This document shows, in pieces, positions 9,200-18,517 of a DNA stretch of 64,000 nt; the first letter of the stretch is position 1; each line of letters starts with the position of its first letter. Location: NCBI RefSeq assembly GCF_028714215.1, contig NZ_JAQTMS010000023.1, positions 1 through 64,000 on the forward strand, read 5' to 3'. Made by a program: the position numbers and the translations under genes. This stretch comes from Rhodoferax sp. (GTDB lineage Bacteria; Pseudomonadota; Gammaproteobacteria; Burkholderiales; Burkholderiaceae_C). The notes beneath the pieces were generated by a model, which did not search any database, was not told where the DNA came from, and saw nothing but the letters and a program-made list of their open reading frames with translations.

Positions 9200-9964
9200 T
9201 CAAACCGGGCCGGCCAGTCTGGCAGCGCTCTGGGCCCAATAGCTCAAGCTGTCATGGTCGGTCAGGTCCACCTTCAAAGGCGTCATCGAAATGTGGCCCT
9301 GGGTGGTTGCATGAAAATCGGTGCCGTCAGCATCATCCTTGCTGGCCCCCGCCGCACCAATCCAGTACATGGTGTCGCCCCGTGGATTGGTCTGGGTGAT
9401 CACCGCTTCGGCGGCATGGCGGCGACCCAGCCGACACAGCTTCACATGGCCCAGTTGATTGAAAGGCAAGTTGGGAATATTCACATTGAGCAGCCACGGA
9501 CTGCTGCCAATCAGGTTCAGCTGGGACATCTGCAACACCAGATCACGCGCCTTGCGGGCGGCCGACTCCAGATGCGACCAGTTTTTCTCCACTTGCGAGA
9601 ATGCGATCGCCGGTATGCCAAACAGATAGCCTTCCATGGCGGCTCCCACGGTGCCCGAGTAGATCGTGTCGTCCCCCATATTGGCACCGTTGTTGATGCC
9701 GGAAAGCACCAGGTCGGGGCGGTACCCCAGCAATCCGGTCAGCGCAACATGCACGCAATCAGCCGGCGTGCCGTTGATGAAACGAAACCCATTGCTGGCG
9801 CGGTTGACGTAGAGCGGGGTATGCAATGTCAGGGCGTTCGATTTGGCGCTGTTGTTCTGCTCCGGTGCAATCACCTCGACATCGGCCACGCTTTTCAGGG
9901 CTTCGTAGAGGGCCACCAGGCCCGCGGCCTGATAGCCGTCGTCATTGGAAATAAGAATCTTCAT
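9200..9964 (-). CDS. surE: 5'/3'-nucleotidase, stationary-phase survival protein SurE
   Basis: 254 residues beginning MKILISNDDGYQAAGLVALY, with the metal-binding Asp8-Asp9 pair. It has the conserved SGINNGANMGDDTIYSGTVG segment and NVNIPN. It dephosphorylates nucleoside monophosphates in a metal-dependent reaction. The start at 9964 matches the family; the open frame extends to 10021 without similarity. It is first in the surE-pcm-nlpD run. Confidence 0.96.
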   Translation of the reverse strand: MKILISNDDGYQAAGLVALYEALKSVADVEVIAPEQNNSAKSNALTLHTPLYVNRASNGFRFINGTPADCVHVALTGLLGYRPDLVLSGINNGANMGDDTIYSGTVGAAMEGYLFGIPAIAFSQVEKNWSHLESAARKARDLVLQMSQLNLIGSSPWLLNVNIPNLPFNQLGHVKLCRLGRRHAAEAVITQTNPRGDTMYWIGAAGASKDDADGTDFHATTQGHISMTPLKVDLTDHDSLSYWAQSAARLAGPV

Positions 9965-10085
9965 GGGCAAAAAAAGTTGACGTTCATTGTAGGCGGCTGT
10001 CCACTGGTACGCTGGCGTCACGCGTGGGACATTTTTGACAACCAGTTAGCCCTATCATTCGCGCAATTTGATTGGAGATTTCCCC

Positions 10086-11060
10086 ATGCATGCTTGGCTT
10101 TGTGAAAACCCGGTGGGCGTTGACGCCCTGACCTGGAAAGAAATCCCGACACCGCAACCCGGGGCGGGCCAGGTCCTGCTTGAGATCAAGGCGGCCAGCC
10201 TGAATTTCCCCGACCTGCTGATCGTGCAGAACAAGTACCAGATGAAACCCGCCCTGCCCTTTGTGCCGGGCTCCGAGTACGCTGGCATCGTGCAAGCGGT
10301 GGGCGATGGCGTGACGCATTTGAAAGTGGGCCAACACGTGGCCTGTCTGTCGGGTACCGGCGGCTTTGGCACGCACACCCTGGCGCCGGCGGCACTGTGC
10401 TTGCCGCTGCCAGAGGGTTTCCCTTTTGTCGACGCAGCCGCCTTCATCATGATTTATGCCACCTCGTACCACGCGCTGGTGGACCGGGCCCAACTCAAAG
10501 CCGGGGAAACCGTGCTGGTACTGGGCGCAGCGGGAGGCGTCGGTACTTCAGCGATACAGATTGCCAAAGCGTTAGGCGCCAAGGTCATTGCCGCGGCCTC
10601 GAGCGCCGAAAAATGCGCCCTGTGCAAATCGATAGGCGCCGATGCAACGATCAATTACGGCACCGAAAATCTGCGCGAGGCGGTCAAGACGCTGACCGAC
10701 GGTAAAGGCCCCGACGTCATTTACGACCCGGTTGGTGGCGACTACACGGAACCCGCTTTCCGCTCCATCGCCAGACGCGGGCGCTACCTGGTGATTGGTT
10801 TTGCCGCCGGACCGATACCGGCATTGCCGCTCAACCTGCCGCTGCTCAAGGGCGCCTCCATCGTCGGCGTATTCTGGGGCGACTTCGCCAAGCACGAACC
10901 CAGAGCCGCCGCGGCCATGCTGCAGGAACTGGTCAAAATGTACGCTCAGGGGAAGATCAAACCGGTGATCGACCGCACCATGCCAATGGCTGATCTGAAA
11001 GCCGCTTTTTCCCACATGGGGTCCAGAGGCGTGATGGGCAAACTGGTGCTGGTGAACTGA
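10086..11060 (+). CDS. NADPH:quinone oxidoreductase family protein (zinc-less MDR)
   Basis: 324-residue medium-chain dehydrogenase/reductase. The GroES-like half contains SLNFPDLLIVQNKYQ and PFVPGSEYAGIV, and the Rossmann half carries VLVLGAAGGVGTSAIQIAKALGA. The structural and catalytic zinc cysteines are absent, placing it with quinone oxidoreductase or enoyl-reductase-like members. A GGAG box 8 bp upstream supports the ATG at 10086. It stands alone, divergent from surE and convergent with tRNA-His. The exact substrate is unknown. Confidence 0.88.
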   Translation: MHAWLCENPVGVDALTWKEIPTPQPGAGQVLLEIKAASLNFPDLLIVQNKYQMKPALPFVPGSEYAGIVQAVGDGVTHLKVGQHVACLSGTGGFGTHTLAPAALCLPLPEGFPFVDAAAFIMIYATSYHALVDRAQLKAGETVLVLGAAGGVGTSAIQIAKALGAKVIAAASSAEKCALCKSIGADATINYGTENLREAVKTLTDGKGPDVIYDPVGGDYTEPAFRSIARRGRYLVIGFAAGPIPALPLNLPLLKGASIVGVFWGDFAKHEPRAAAAMLQELVKMYAQGKIKPVIDRTMPMADLKAAFSHMGSRGVMGKLVLVN

Positions 11061-11084
11061 ACCGGCTGGTTTTATCCGGTACAA

Positions 11085-11115
11085 AAGAAAAAATGCCCAC
11101 AGCCAGTGGGCGTAT
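11085..11115 (-). terminator. terminator of the ppiD/tRNA-His transcript
   Basis: On the minus strand a GCCCAC-TGGCT-GTGGGC hairpin is followed by ATTTTTTC. It lies 80 bp beyond the 3' end of tRNA-His. Confidence 0.75.
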
Positions 11116-11193
11116 TAAAAGGCCGTCCATTCCAGATCTATCAAAAAAAATTCCAATGCTACGAATCTAGTAGCGTTGGAACCTTGTATTTAC

Positions 11194-11270
11194 TGGGGTG
11201 GCTGATGGGGCTCGAACCCACGACAACAGGAATCACAATCCTGGACTCTACCAACTGAGCTACAGCCACC
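11194..11270 (-). tRNA. tRNA-His (GTG)
   Basis: 77 nt including an encoded CCA. The acceptor stem is GTGGCTG/CAGCCAC, with the extra G(-1) opposite discriminator C73 that is diagnostic of tRNA-His. The anticodon loop TTGTGAT has anticodon GTG, and the T-loop is TTCGAGC. It lies 29 bp after ppiD on the same strand. Confidence 0.97.
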
Positions 11271-11299
11271 GTGTCGTCGATTATACCTGTTGCCTCTCT

Positions 11300-13237
11300 T
11301 CACCTGGCAGCGATGGGCGCTGCATCGCCTGCCGTGCGCGACGGTCGTGCCGTCATGATGGCAGCCTTGAAGCGTTCCTTGAGAAGGCCGTAATAAGCCT
11401 GACTTTCCGCCCCGGTCCACCACTGGGCATACTGAGCCCGGTCTTGCCGGGCGGCGGCTTCGGCCGGCGGCGTGCGCGGCACGATCTTGTTGACCTTGAC
11501 CACGGCGTAGCCCTGGCCACCCAAATTGACCCCGACAAAAACCGGCAAAGCCGAAGCATCCACGCGCAGCACCGCATTCAGAACCTGCGGAGCAACGTTT
11601 TGCGCCTGATCACGCGACACCAGCACCGCCGCGGGCATCTGCGCCGAAGCCGGTGCCGCCTTCCAGGCCGCCAGCTTTTCCACGCCTTCCTTGTTCGCCA
11701 ATTCGGCGGCACGAGTGGCAACAACGCGCTCACGCACAACGGCCCGAACATCGACAAAGGGTAACGTTCTGGCCGCCACGTATTGCGTGATGCGCCCTGC
11801 CGCCAGCTGGTTGGGGGCCGTTTCAATGGCTTCCGTATTGCGCTTCTTCTCGACCGCGTCGGGCCCGAAAATTGCCGCCAGGAATTTTGCATTGGCCAGA
11901 ATGCCGGTGGTGCCGGCAGCCGGTTTACGCGTCATATTGGCAACCGTCTTGATTTCAAGTTTGAGCTTGTCGGCGACCGGCTTGAGGCTGTCGGATTGTT
12001 CATAAACACCGTTCGTAAAAGCCTCGGCCGTTTCGGCAAACTTGCGCTGCGCCTGCTGCGTCTTCAGGTCGGCCTCAATGCCGGCACGCAACTCTTCAAA
12101 GCTGCGTTGCTTGGGGGTTTTGACATCGGTGAGCTTGATGATGTGGTAGCCGAAATCAGATTCCACCACCTCGCTGATATCGCCTTTTTTCAGGGCGAAA
12201 ACGGCCGTTTCAAACGGTTTGACCATGGCACCACGGGCAAAAAAGTCAAGATCGCCGCCCTTTGCCGCCGACCCGGTATCCTGCGAGTTCTTCTTCGCCA
12301 CATCGGCAAAACTGTCGGGCGCTTTGCGCACCTCTTGCAGCAACTCCTGGGCGCGTGCCTTGGCTTTCTGGCGCTCGGCGGCCGGCGCATCCTTGGCGGC
12401 GTTGATCAGGATGTGGCTGGCACGTCGCTCCTCGGCGCCACTCAGACGGGCCGCATTCTGGTCGTAATAGGACTTGAGGTCAGCCTCGCTGATGGAAATG
12501 CTTTTCTTGACCGATTCCAGGTCCAGCACCACATATTCAATGCTGGCCTGCTCGGGCGCCTGAAACAGCGCCTGGTTGGCCTTATAAAAAGCCTCCAGCT
12601 CGCCTTCGTTGGGGTTGACCTTGGCGGCAAAGTCGGTGCTCAGGAAGTTGGCGATCTGGATTTCGCGCTTCTCAAAAAATGCGTTCAACGACACATCGGC
12701 AACGGCGGCCGCGGAAAAACCAGTGCCGGTCAAACCGGCTTCCACCTGCCGAACCGACAGGTCGTGGCGCACCCGGGCTTCAAACCCTTCCGGCGTCAGA
12801 CCCTGACTGGCGGCCAGTTGGCGATAGCGGTCCATGTCGAGTTTGCCGTCCGGCAGGCGCAAGGATGCAATGGTCGGATCCTCCTGCAGGTCGCGCGCCA
12901 GCCGGGCATCGCTGGTGGTCAGTTTGAACTTGTCGGCGGCCTGGGCCAGCACGCGCTCGCGCACCAGTCGCTCCAGCGTGGCGTAACGGGCCTCCGGCGA
13001 ATCCAGCAGTTTGGCATCCAGGTTGGGCATCGAGGTGCGCAGGCGGTCCGCTTCCGCTTTGTGCGCCGCATCCCATTCGCCCAGGGTGATGTCATAGCCA
13101 CCGACACGGGCCACCGCCTCACCTTTTTCACGCATCCGGTTGTAGCCGTCGATGCCAAACAATACAAACGACGGGATGATCAGCAAAAACATCACGAACA
13201 TCATGATCTTCGTGTGCTTGCGGACAAAATCAAACAT
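11300..13237 (-). CDS. ppiD: periplasmic folding chaperone / peptidyl-prolyl isomerase PpiD
   Basis: 645 residues. The start is MFDFVRKHTKIMMFVMF, leading into one membrane anchor (~12-33, FLLIIPSFVLFGIDGY) and then a SurA-N-like domain. A single parvulin domain (~265-370) has ERRASHILI, GGDLDFFARGAMVKPFE and SDFGYHIIKLTDV. A C-terminal PpiD domain completes the protein. It is anchored at the inner membrane and helps outer-membrane and secreted proteins leave the Sec translocon. The ATG at 13237 has GGAG nine bases upstream; the longer open frame to 13276 lies inside a terminator hairpin and is discounted. Confidence 0.94.
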   Translation of the reverse strand: MFDFVRKHTKIMMFVMFLLIIPSFVLFGIDGYNRMREKGEAVARVGGYDITLGEWDAAHKAEADRLRTSMPNLDAKLLDSPEARYATLERLVRERVLAQAADKFKLTTSDARLARDLQEDPTIASLRLPDGKLDMDRYRQLAASQGLTPEGFEARVRHDLSVRQVEAGLTGTGFSAAAVADVSLNAFFEKREIQIANFLSTDFAAKVNPNEGELEAFYKANQALFQAPEQASIEYVVLDLESVKKSISISEADLKSYYDQNAARLSGAEERRASHILINAAKDAPAAERQKAKARAQELLQEVRKAPDSFADVAKKNSQDTGSAAKGGDLDFFARGAMVKPFETAVFALKKGDISEVVESDFGYHIIKLTDVKTPKQRSFEELRAGIEADLKTQQAQRKFAETAEAFTNGVYEQSDSLKPVADKLKLEIKTVANMTRKPAAGTTGILANAKFLAAIFGPDAVEKKRNTEAIETAPNQLAAGRITQYVAARTLPFVDVRAVVRERVVATRAAELANKEGVEKLAAWKAAPASAQMPAAVLVSRDQAQNVAPQVLNAVLRVDASALPVFVGVNLGGQGYAVVKVNKIVPRTPPAEAAARQDRAQYAQWWTGAESQAYYGLLKERFKAAIMTARPSRTAGDAAPIAAR

Positions 13238-13253
13238 GCGTAAATTCTCCAGT

Positions 13254-13288
13254 AGAAAACAAAAAAAGGCGAACATTTTGTTCGCCTT
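13254..13288 (-). terminator. terminator between tRNA-Val and ppiD
   Basis: An 11-bp perfect stem AAAGGCGAACA/TGTTCGCCTTT with a 3-base loop is followed on the minus strand by TTTTTTTGTTTT. It ends the hupB/tRNA-Val transcript only ~17-27 bp before the ppiD start codon. Confidence 0.88.
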
Positions 13289-13295
13289 TGCCAGA

Positions 13296-13372
13296 GTGGT
13301 GGGTGCTGACGGGCTCGAACCGCCGACCTACGCCTTGTAAGGGCGCCGCTCTACCAACTGAGCTAAGCACCC
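13296..13372 (-). tRNA. tRNA-Val (TAC)
   Basis: 77 nt with encoded CCA. The acceptor is GGGTGCT/AGCACCC. The anticodon arm GCGCC-CTTACAA-GGCGT gives anticodon TAC, and the T-loop is TTCGAGC. It lies 15 bp downstream of hupB on the same strand. Confidence 0.97.
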
Positions 13373-13387
13373 CACCTTAACCGGCTG

Positions 13388-13660
13388 TCAATTCAATGCA
13401 TCTTTCAAGGCCTTGCCGGGACGAAACTTGGGAACCTTGGCGGCCTTGATTTTAATCGCAGCGCCGGTGCGCGGATTTCGGCCGACGCGGGCCACACGTT
13501 TACCGACCGCAAAGGTGCCAAAACCCACCAGCGAAACAGAGCCGCCTTTCTTCAAAGTCGTCTTGACCGCGCCAATGACCGACTCAAGTGCCCGGTTAGC
13601 CGCCGCCTTGGAAATGTCTGCATGTACTGCGATGTGCTCAATCAATTCGGTTTTATTCAC
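13388..13660 (-). CDS. hupB: DNA-binding protein HU-beta
   Basis: 90 residues, the standard HU length. It begins [19 protein letters not shown] and has the DNA-binding arm [19 protein letters not shown] and the [16 protein letters not shown] tail. This nucleoid protein bends and protects DNA. The start codon is GTG at 13660, preceded by AGGGG. A probable sigma-70 promoter lies at 13736-13764, and tRNA-Val follows in the same direction. Confidence 0.97.
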   Translation of the reverse strand: MNKTELIEHIAVHADISKAAANRALESVIGAVKTTLKKGGSVSLVGFGTFAVGKRVARVGRNPRTGAAIKIKAAKVPKFRPGKALKDALN

Positions 13661-13735
13661 AAAGAACCCCTAATCTGGAAACAGAGTTAATTAAATTGTC
13701 TCTTTAAAAATCTGGCAACCACCCTGCTTAAGGTC

Positions 13736-13764
13736 ATTCAAGCCACGGACACTGACGGTGTCAA
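13736..13764 (-). promoter_or_regulatory. probable sigma-70 promoter of hupB
   Basis: On the minus strand TTGACA (13764-13759) is followed by 17 bp and TTGAAT (13741-13736). The -35 is perfect and the -10 matches 4 of 6. It would give a leader of about 70 nt. Confidence 0.5.
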
Positions 13765-13856
13765 TTCAAGTGAAGGCTTTGCAACAGGGCGGACGCAAAT
13801 TCTAGTCGGTTTTCACCGTGGAGCCGACAAAATTCCGGCACAAAACCCCGGATACA

Positions 13857-14942
13857 TCAAAGCGCGCCGGCAATCGCCAGGCCGACGTCTCTGGTGCCGG
13901 CGACGCCGCCCAGGTCAGGCGTGCGCGGCGCACCACTTTGAGGCTGCAACACCTTTTCGATGGCCGCCAGAACGCCATCATGCGCCTGTCTGTAACCCAG
14001 GAAATCCAGCATCATGGCACCGCACCAGATCTGGCCGATGGGATTGGCAATGCCTTTGCCGGCGATGTCCGGAGCCGAACCGTGGACCGGCTCGAACAGC
14101 GACGGGAATTCCCGCTCCGGATTCAGGTTGGCGCTCGGTGCAATGCCAATCGTGCCGGTACAGGCCGGCCCGAGGTCGCTCAGGATATCGCCAAAGAGAT
14201 TGCTGGCCACCACCACATCAAAGAAGTCTGGCCGCTGCACAAAGTGGGCAGTCAGGATGTCGATGTGAAATTTATCGACTGTTACATCGGGATACTTCTT
14301 CGCCATTTCGGCCACGCGCTCGTCCCAATACGGCATCGTGATGGCGATGCCATTGGATTTGGTGGCGCTGGTCAAATGTTTTTTCGAACGCGATTGCGCC
14401 AGCTCGAAGGCAAACTTCAATACCCGATCAATGCCAACACGCGACATCACGGTTTCCTGCATCACGATTTCACGCTCGGTGCCGGGGTACATACGCCCAC
14501 CAATGCTGGAGTATTCACCCTCCGTGTTTTCACGCACGATGAACATGTCGATTTCACCCGGCTCACGCCGACTGCCATCGCGCCGCACCACCGGCGCGAT
14601 GATGCCCGGCATCAGGCGTGCCGGCCGCAGGTTCACATACTGGTCGAACTCGCGGCGAAACAGCAGCAGCGAACCCCACAACGAAACGTGATCGAGGATT
14701 TTTGCCGGCCAACCGACCGCGCCGAAGTAAATGGCGTCGTGCGCGCCAATCTGGTCCTTCCAGTCATCGGGCAGCATTTGCCCGTGCTTCTCGAAATAAT
14801 CCCAGCTGGAAAAATCAAAATGGTCGAACTGCAGGTCGATCCCGTACTTGCTGGCCGCCGCTTCCATGACACGGATGCCTTCGGGCATCACTTCCTTGCC
14901 GATACCGTCACCGGCGATGACTGCAATTCTCTTTTTACTCAT
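13857..14942 (-). CDS. tartrate/D-malate dehydrogenase family protein (beta-decarboxylating)
   Basis: 361-residue NAD-dependent beta-decarboxylating dehydrogenase. It has KKRIAVIAGDGIGKEVMPEG at the N-terminus, the substrate-binding arginine segment QYVNLRPARLMPG, ENTEGEYSSIGG and SNLFGDILSDLGP, plus EPVHGSAPDIAGKGIANP. The WG.. and VRRDG features favour the tartrate dehydrogenase/decarboxylase and D-malate dehydrogenase (TtuC/DmlA) branch over LeuB. The distinction rests on remembered sequences. It follows the EamA gene by 29 bp and probably shares its transcript. Confidence 0.88.
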   Translation of the reverse strand: MSKKRIAVIAGDGIGKEVMPEGIRVMEAAASKYGIDLQFDHFDFSSWDYFEKHGQMLPDDWKDQIGAHDAIYFGAVGWPAKILDHVSLWGSLLLFRREFDQYVNLRPARLMPGIIAPVVRRDGSRREPGEIDMFIVRENTEGEYSSIGGRMYPGTEREIVMQETVMSRVGIDRVLKFAFELAQSRSKKHLTSATKSNGIAITMPYWDERVAEMAKKYPDVTVDKFHIDILTAHFVQRPDFFDVVVASNLFGDILSDLGPACTGTIGIAPSANLNPEREFPSLFEPVHGSAPDIAGKGIANPIGQIWCGAMMLDFLGYRQAHDGVLAAIEKVLQPQSGAPRTPDLGGVAGTRDVGLAIAGAL

Positions 14943-14971
14943 GGCGAGTCCTCTTGAATCAATGAAAAATA

Positions 14972-15883
14972 TCAGTCTCCGCGCCGCGGCGGTGACTGCG
15001 CTGGCCGGCCGGCCGGCCGAACCACCAGCGCCACACCCAACACAGTGATCGCGGTACCGGTGATGGTGAGCGCGTTAACCGGCTCGCCAAACAGCAACCA
15101 GGCAATCAACGCGGTCACTGGCGGCACAAGGTACATCAGGCTGCTGACCGAGGCGGCGGCGCCACGTTGAATCAGCAAATACAGCAAGGAACTGCCACCC
15201 AAGGTCAGCGCCAGCACCGACCAGGCCATGGCGCCCGCCAGTTCGGCATTCCAGTGCATCGTTTCAGTCTCCAGCAAGGCCAGCGGCAGTGTCACCAGGA
15301 AAGCGGCGCCCAGTTGTACCAGATTGGCCGTGCGCACATCACACGGTGCGACGAACCGCTTTTGATACAGGGTGCCCAGGGTGATGCTGAACAAGGCGCC
15401 CACCGCCAACGACATGTTGAGCCAGTTGGCCTCGCCCCCTTGCCCGAATTTGCGCGACACCACCAGTACCAAGCCGACAAATCCCAATGCCAGTCCAGTC
15501 CATTGCCGGGCCGTAATTCGGCCGCCCCTGGCCGACAGCCACAGTGCCGTCAACACCGGCTGCAAGCCCACGATCAAGGCCGACAAGCCGGAACCCATGC
15601 CGGCCTTCACGGCAGCCCAGACACCGCCCAAATAGCCCGCATGCATGAAAACGCCGGTCAGTGCCAGATGCGCCCACTGGGTGCGCGTGCCGGGCCACTT
15701 GACCCGCGCCAACACGATCCAGGGCAGAAAACAGCCGATCGAAAGCAGGTAGCGCACGAGCAGAAACTTCAGCGGCGGCGCATGCGGCATGCCGTAGCGG
15801 GCAACAATGAAACCGGTGCTCCAGATCAGCACGAACAAGGCCGGCATGGCCTTGATCAAGGCCCGATCATCGTGCGCAATCAC
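14972..15883 (-). CDS. EamA/DMT-family membrane transporter
   Basis: 303 residues with ten hydrophobic helices arranged as two EamA repeats (~10-140 and ~155-290). It shows LFVLIWSTGFIVARYG at the start and SSLMYLVPPVTALIAWLLFGEP in the second repeat. The tail is short, basic and rich in Pro/Arg. Probably a metabolite or amino-acid exporter; the substrate is unknown. Its ATG overlaps the stop codon of pgsA by four bases, so the two are likely translationally coupled. Confidence 0.88.
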   Translation of the reverse strand: MIAHDDRALIKAMPALFVLIWSTGFIVARYGMPHAPPLKFLLVRYLLSIGCFLPWIVLARVKWPGTRTQWAHLALTGVFMHAGYLGGVWAAVKAGMGSGLSALIVGLQPVLTALWLSARGGRITARQWTGLALGFVGLVLVVSRKFGQGGEANWLNMSLAVGALFSITLGTLYQKRFVAPCDVRTANLVQLGAAFLVTLPLALLETETMHWNAELAGAMAWSVLALTLGGSSLLYLLIQRGAAASVSSLMYLVPPVTALIAWLLFGEPVNALTITGTAITVLGVALVVRPAGRPAQSPPRRGD

Positions 15884-16446
15884 TTGGCCCGCGCCCGGAT
15901 TTCAGGCAAGGCCTTGCGCAAGTAATAGACCATGGACCAGACCGTCATCACGGCGGCCATCCAGATCAGCCAGACACCCCACTGGTGGGTATCGATGAGG
16001 CCCAGCAACTTGCCGTCAAACAGCAGGAACGGGATCGCCACCATTTGCACCACGGTCTTGAGCTTGCCTATCATGTGCACCGCCACGCTCTTGGCGGCAC
16101 CAATCTGGGCCATCCATTCACGCAAAGCGGAAATTGCAATTTCGCGGCCAATGATGATGAGCGCGACAAAGACGTCGGCCCGTCCCAGGTGGACCAGCAC
16201 CAGCACGCTGGCACAGACCAGGATCTTGTCGGCCACCGGATCCAGAAAGGCACCAAAGGAAGATACCTGGTTGAGTTTTCGCGCCAGATACCCATCCAGC
16301 CAATCGGTCGCCGCCGACACCACGAACATGGTTGTCGCGATCAGGTTGCGGCTGGCCGGCTCAATGGGCAGGTAAAAGACCCCGACGATCAAGGGGATCG
16401 CCGCGATGCGAGCCCAGGTCATGATGGTCGGCGTGGTAAAAAACAT
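15880..16446 (-). CDS. pgsA: CDP-diacylglycerol-glycerol-3-phosphate 3-phosphatidyltransferase
   Basis: 188-residue inner-membrane enzyme making phosphatidylglycerol phosphate. The CDP-alcohol phosphotransferase motif is intact: DWLDGYLARKLNQVSSFGAF followed by LDPVADK, giving D..DG..AR..G...D...D. Four or more hydrophobic helices are visible. The start MFFTTPTIMTWARI at 16446 matches the family; the frame is open to 16527 without similarity. It lies 43 bp downstream of uvrC. Confidence 0.95.
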   Translation of the reverse strand: MFFTTPTIMTWARIAAIPLIVGVFYLPIEPASRNLIATTMFVVSAATDWLDGYLARKLNQVSSFGAFLDPVADKILVCASVLVLVHLGRADVFVALIIIGREIAISALREWMAQIGAAKSVAVHMIGKLKTVVQMVAIPFLLFDGKLLGLIDTHQWGVWLIWMAAVMTVWSMVYYLRKALPEIRARAK

Positions 16447-16489
16447 GTCGTGATTGTGGCACGGCTTGGGGCTGTTTGGCCGGCATGGA

Positions 16490-18490
16490 TCAGTGCAGTG
16501 CGCGGTATATTTCCTCGGCCAAGTCATGCGATATGCCCGCTACCGTGGCAATGTCATCGACCCCCGCCAGGGCGACGCCGCGGACGCCGCCGAAGCGCTG
16601 CAACAACCTGGCACGGCGCTTGGGGCCGATACCCGGTATTTCCTCCAGCTTGCCGCCATCGACGCGCACTTTGGCCCTTTTTGCACGCATGCCGGTGATG
16701 GCAAAACGGTGCGCCTCGTCGCGAATCTGGGCCACCAGCATCAGGGCGGCGGAATCCTTGCCCAGATAGACCTTGTCGCGGCCGTCGGCAAAGACCAGTT
16801 CTTCCAATCCCACTTTACGGCCCTCGCCCTTCTCGACGCCGACAATCAGGGACAGGGGCAAGCCCAACTGCTCGAACACCTCGCGCGCCATCGCCACCTG
16901 GCCCTTGCCGCCGTCCACCAGCACCAGATCCGGCAGCCTGCCGGTTCCGCTGGGTGTTTGCCCCGTCATTCGGGCTTCACGCAAGGTCTCGGCCAATTTG
17001 CCATAACGCCGCAACAACACCTGGCGCATGGCGGCGTAATCGTCGCCCGGCGTGATGTCGTCGATGGAGAAACGACGGTACTCGGCGTTTTGCATCTTGT
17101 TCTTTTGAAACACCACGCAGGACGCCTGGGTCGCCTCGCCGGCGCTGTGGGAAATGTCAAAACATTCGATACGCAGTTGCTCCAGCGTGTCCAGGGTCAA
17201 ATCCAGCGCATCGGCCAGCGCCCGGGTACGGGCCTGCTGCGAACCCTCTTCGGAAAGCAGCCGCGCGAGCTGCAATACAGCATTGGTTTGCGCCATTTCC
17301 AGCCACAGACGGCGCTGCTCGCGCGGCTGGTGCACGGCGCTGACCTTGATACCGGACTGGATCGACAAAGCCTCGATCAGGTTCTTGTTGACCGGCTCGC
17401 TCAGCACCAACGAAGGAGGAACCGGAACCTGCAGGTAGTGTTGAGCGATGAAGGCCTCCAGCACCTGGGCTTCAACCGACGGGATCACCGACGCCGCCGG
17501 CCCGGCTTCACCTTCCTCGCCATACACTGCCACCGCATCTTCCACATGCACCGGAAAATAAGGCCGGTCGCCCAGGTGCCGTCCGCCGCGCACCATCGCC
17601 AGGTTGACGCAGGCGCGACCGCCCTGCACTTTCACCGCCAGAATATCCACATCCCGATCCGACACGTTGTCGACCGCTTGCTGGTGCAACACATTGGAGA
17701 GCGCCGCGATCTGGTTGCGCAACTCGGCCGCCAGTTCGAACTCCAACGCTTGCGCGTGGGCCAGCATGCGGGACTCCAGCACCTGCATCACCTGTTGCGC
17801 ATCGCCACGCAGGCAACGCTCGGCATTGACCACATCCTGCGCATAGTCGGCCTCCGAAATGTGCCCCACGCACGGTGCCGAACAACGCTTGATCTGGTAC
17901 AGCAAGCAGGGGCGCGTGCGGTTGTTGAACACCGGGTCTTCGCAGGTGCGCAGACGAAACACCTTCTGCATCAGCAAAATGGCCTCCTTCACGGCCCAGG
18001 CACTCGGGTACGGTCCGAAATAATGATGCTTCTTTTCAACCGCACCCCGGTAATAGGACACTCTCGCAAAGCTGGAGCCCGGATTCTCCGATGAACTGGT
18101 GCCAGTGATCTTCAGGTACGGGTAACTCTTGTCATCCCGGAACAGAATGTTGTACCTGGGGTTGAGCGTCTTGATGAGGTTGTTTTCCAGCAGCAGTGCC
18201 TCAGCCTCCGAGCGCACCACCGTGGTCTCCAGGCGCACGATTTTGCTCACCATATGGCCGATACGGCTGCCGCCATGATTCTTCTGGAAATAACTGGCCA
18301 CCCGTTTTTTCAGGTTGATGGCCTTGCCCACATACAGCACCGCACCGTCGGCGTCGAAATAGCGGTAGACGCCCGGCAACGCGGGCAGACTGGCGACATC
18401 GCTCAATAACTGCTCAGGGTGCCTGGACGACAGAGAAGGATCTGCCGGGTCACAAGGCTCGGGGGGGTTGGAATCGGGCAAAACTGGCAT
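16490..18490 (-). CDS. uvrC: excinuclease ABC subunit C
   Basis: 666 residues. A GIY-YIG nuclease (~28-105) contains [18 protein letters not shown], and a Cys-bearing segment [21 protein letters not shown] follows. Then come a UVR motif, the RNase-H-like C-terminal nuclease with DGGKGQ, and a terminal helix-hairpin-helix pair ([18 protein letters not shown]). It makes both incisions in nucleotide excision repair with UvrAB. The start MPVLPDSN at 18490 is chosen because the upstream open frame (to 18721) runs antisense through earP. Confidence 0.95.
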   Translation of the reverse strand: MPVLPDSNPPEPCDPADPSLSSRHPEQLLSDVASLPALPGVYRYFDADGAVLYVGKAINLKKRVASYFQKNHGGSRIGHMVSKIVRLETTVVRSEAEALLLENNLIKTLNPRYNILFRDDKSYPYLKITGTSSSENPGSSFARVSYYRGAVEKKHHYFGPYPSAWAVKEAILLMQKVFRLRTCEDPVFNNRTRPCLLYQIKRCSAPCVGHISEADYAQDVVNAERCLRGDAQQVMQVLESRMLAHAQALEFELAAELRNQIAALSNVLHQQAVDNVSDRDVDILAVKVQGGRACVNLAMVRGGRHLGDRPYFPVHVEDAVAVYGEEGEAGPAASVIPSVEAQVLEAFIAQHYLQVPVPPSLVLSEPVNKNLIEALSIQSGIKVSAVHQPREQRRLWLEMAQTNAVLQLARLLSEEGSQQARTRALADALDLTLDTLEQLRIECFDISHSAGEATQASCVVFQKNKMQNAEYRRFSIDDITPGDDYAAMRQVLLRRYGKLAETLREARMTGQTPSGTGRLPDLVLVDGGKGQVAMAREVFEQLGLPLSLIVGVEKGEGRKVGLEELVFADGRDKVYLGKDSAALMLVAQIRDEAHRFAITGMRAKRAKVRVDGGKLEEIPGIGPKRRARLLQRFGGVRGVALAGVDDIATVAGISHDLAEEIYRALH

Positions 18491-18517
18491 AGGTGCGTAT
18501 TGTGGACAATCCCGGGA

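Noticed and set aside
11783-13243. 486-codon frame antisense to ppiD
   Set aside because: Arises from GC-rich codon bias opposite a clear gene; same for 16454-18094 (opposite uvrC), 30626-32557 (opposite pepN) and 56002-58050 (opposite DUF349).
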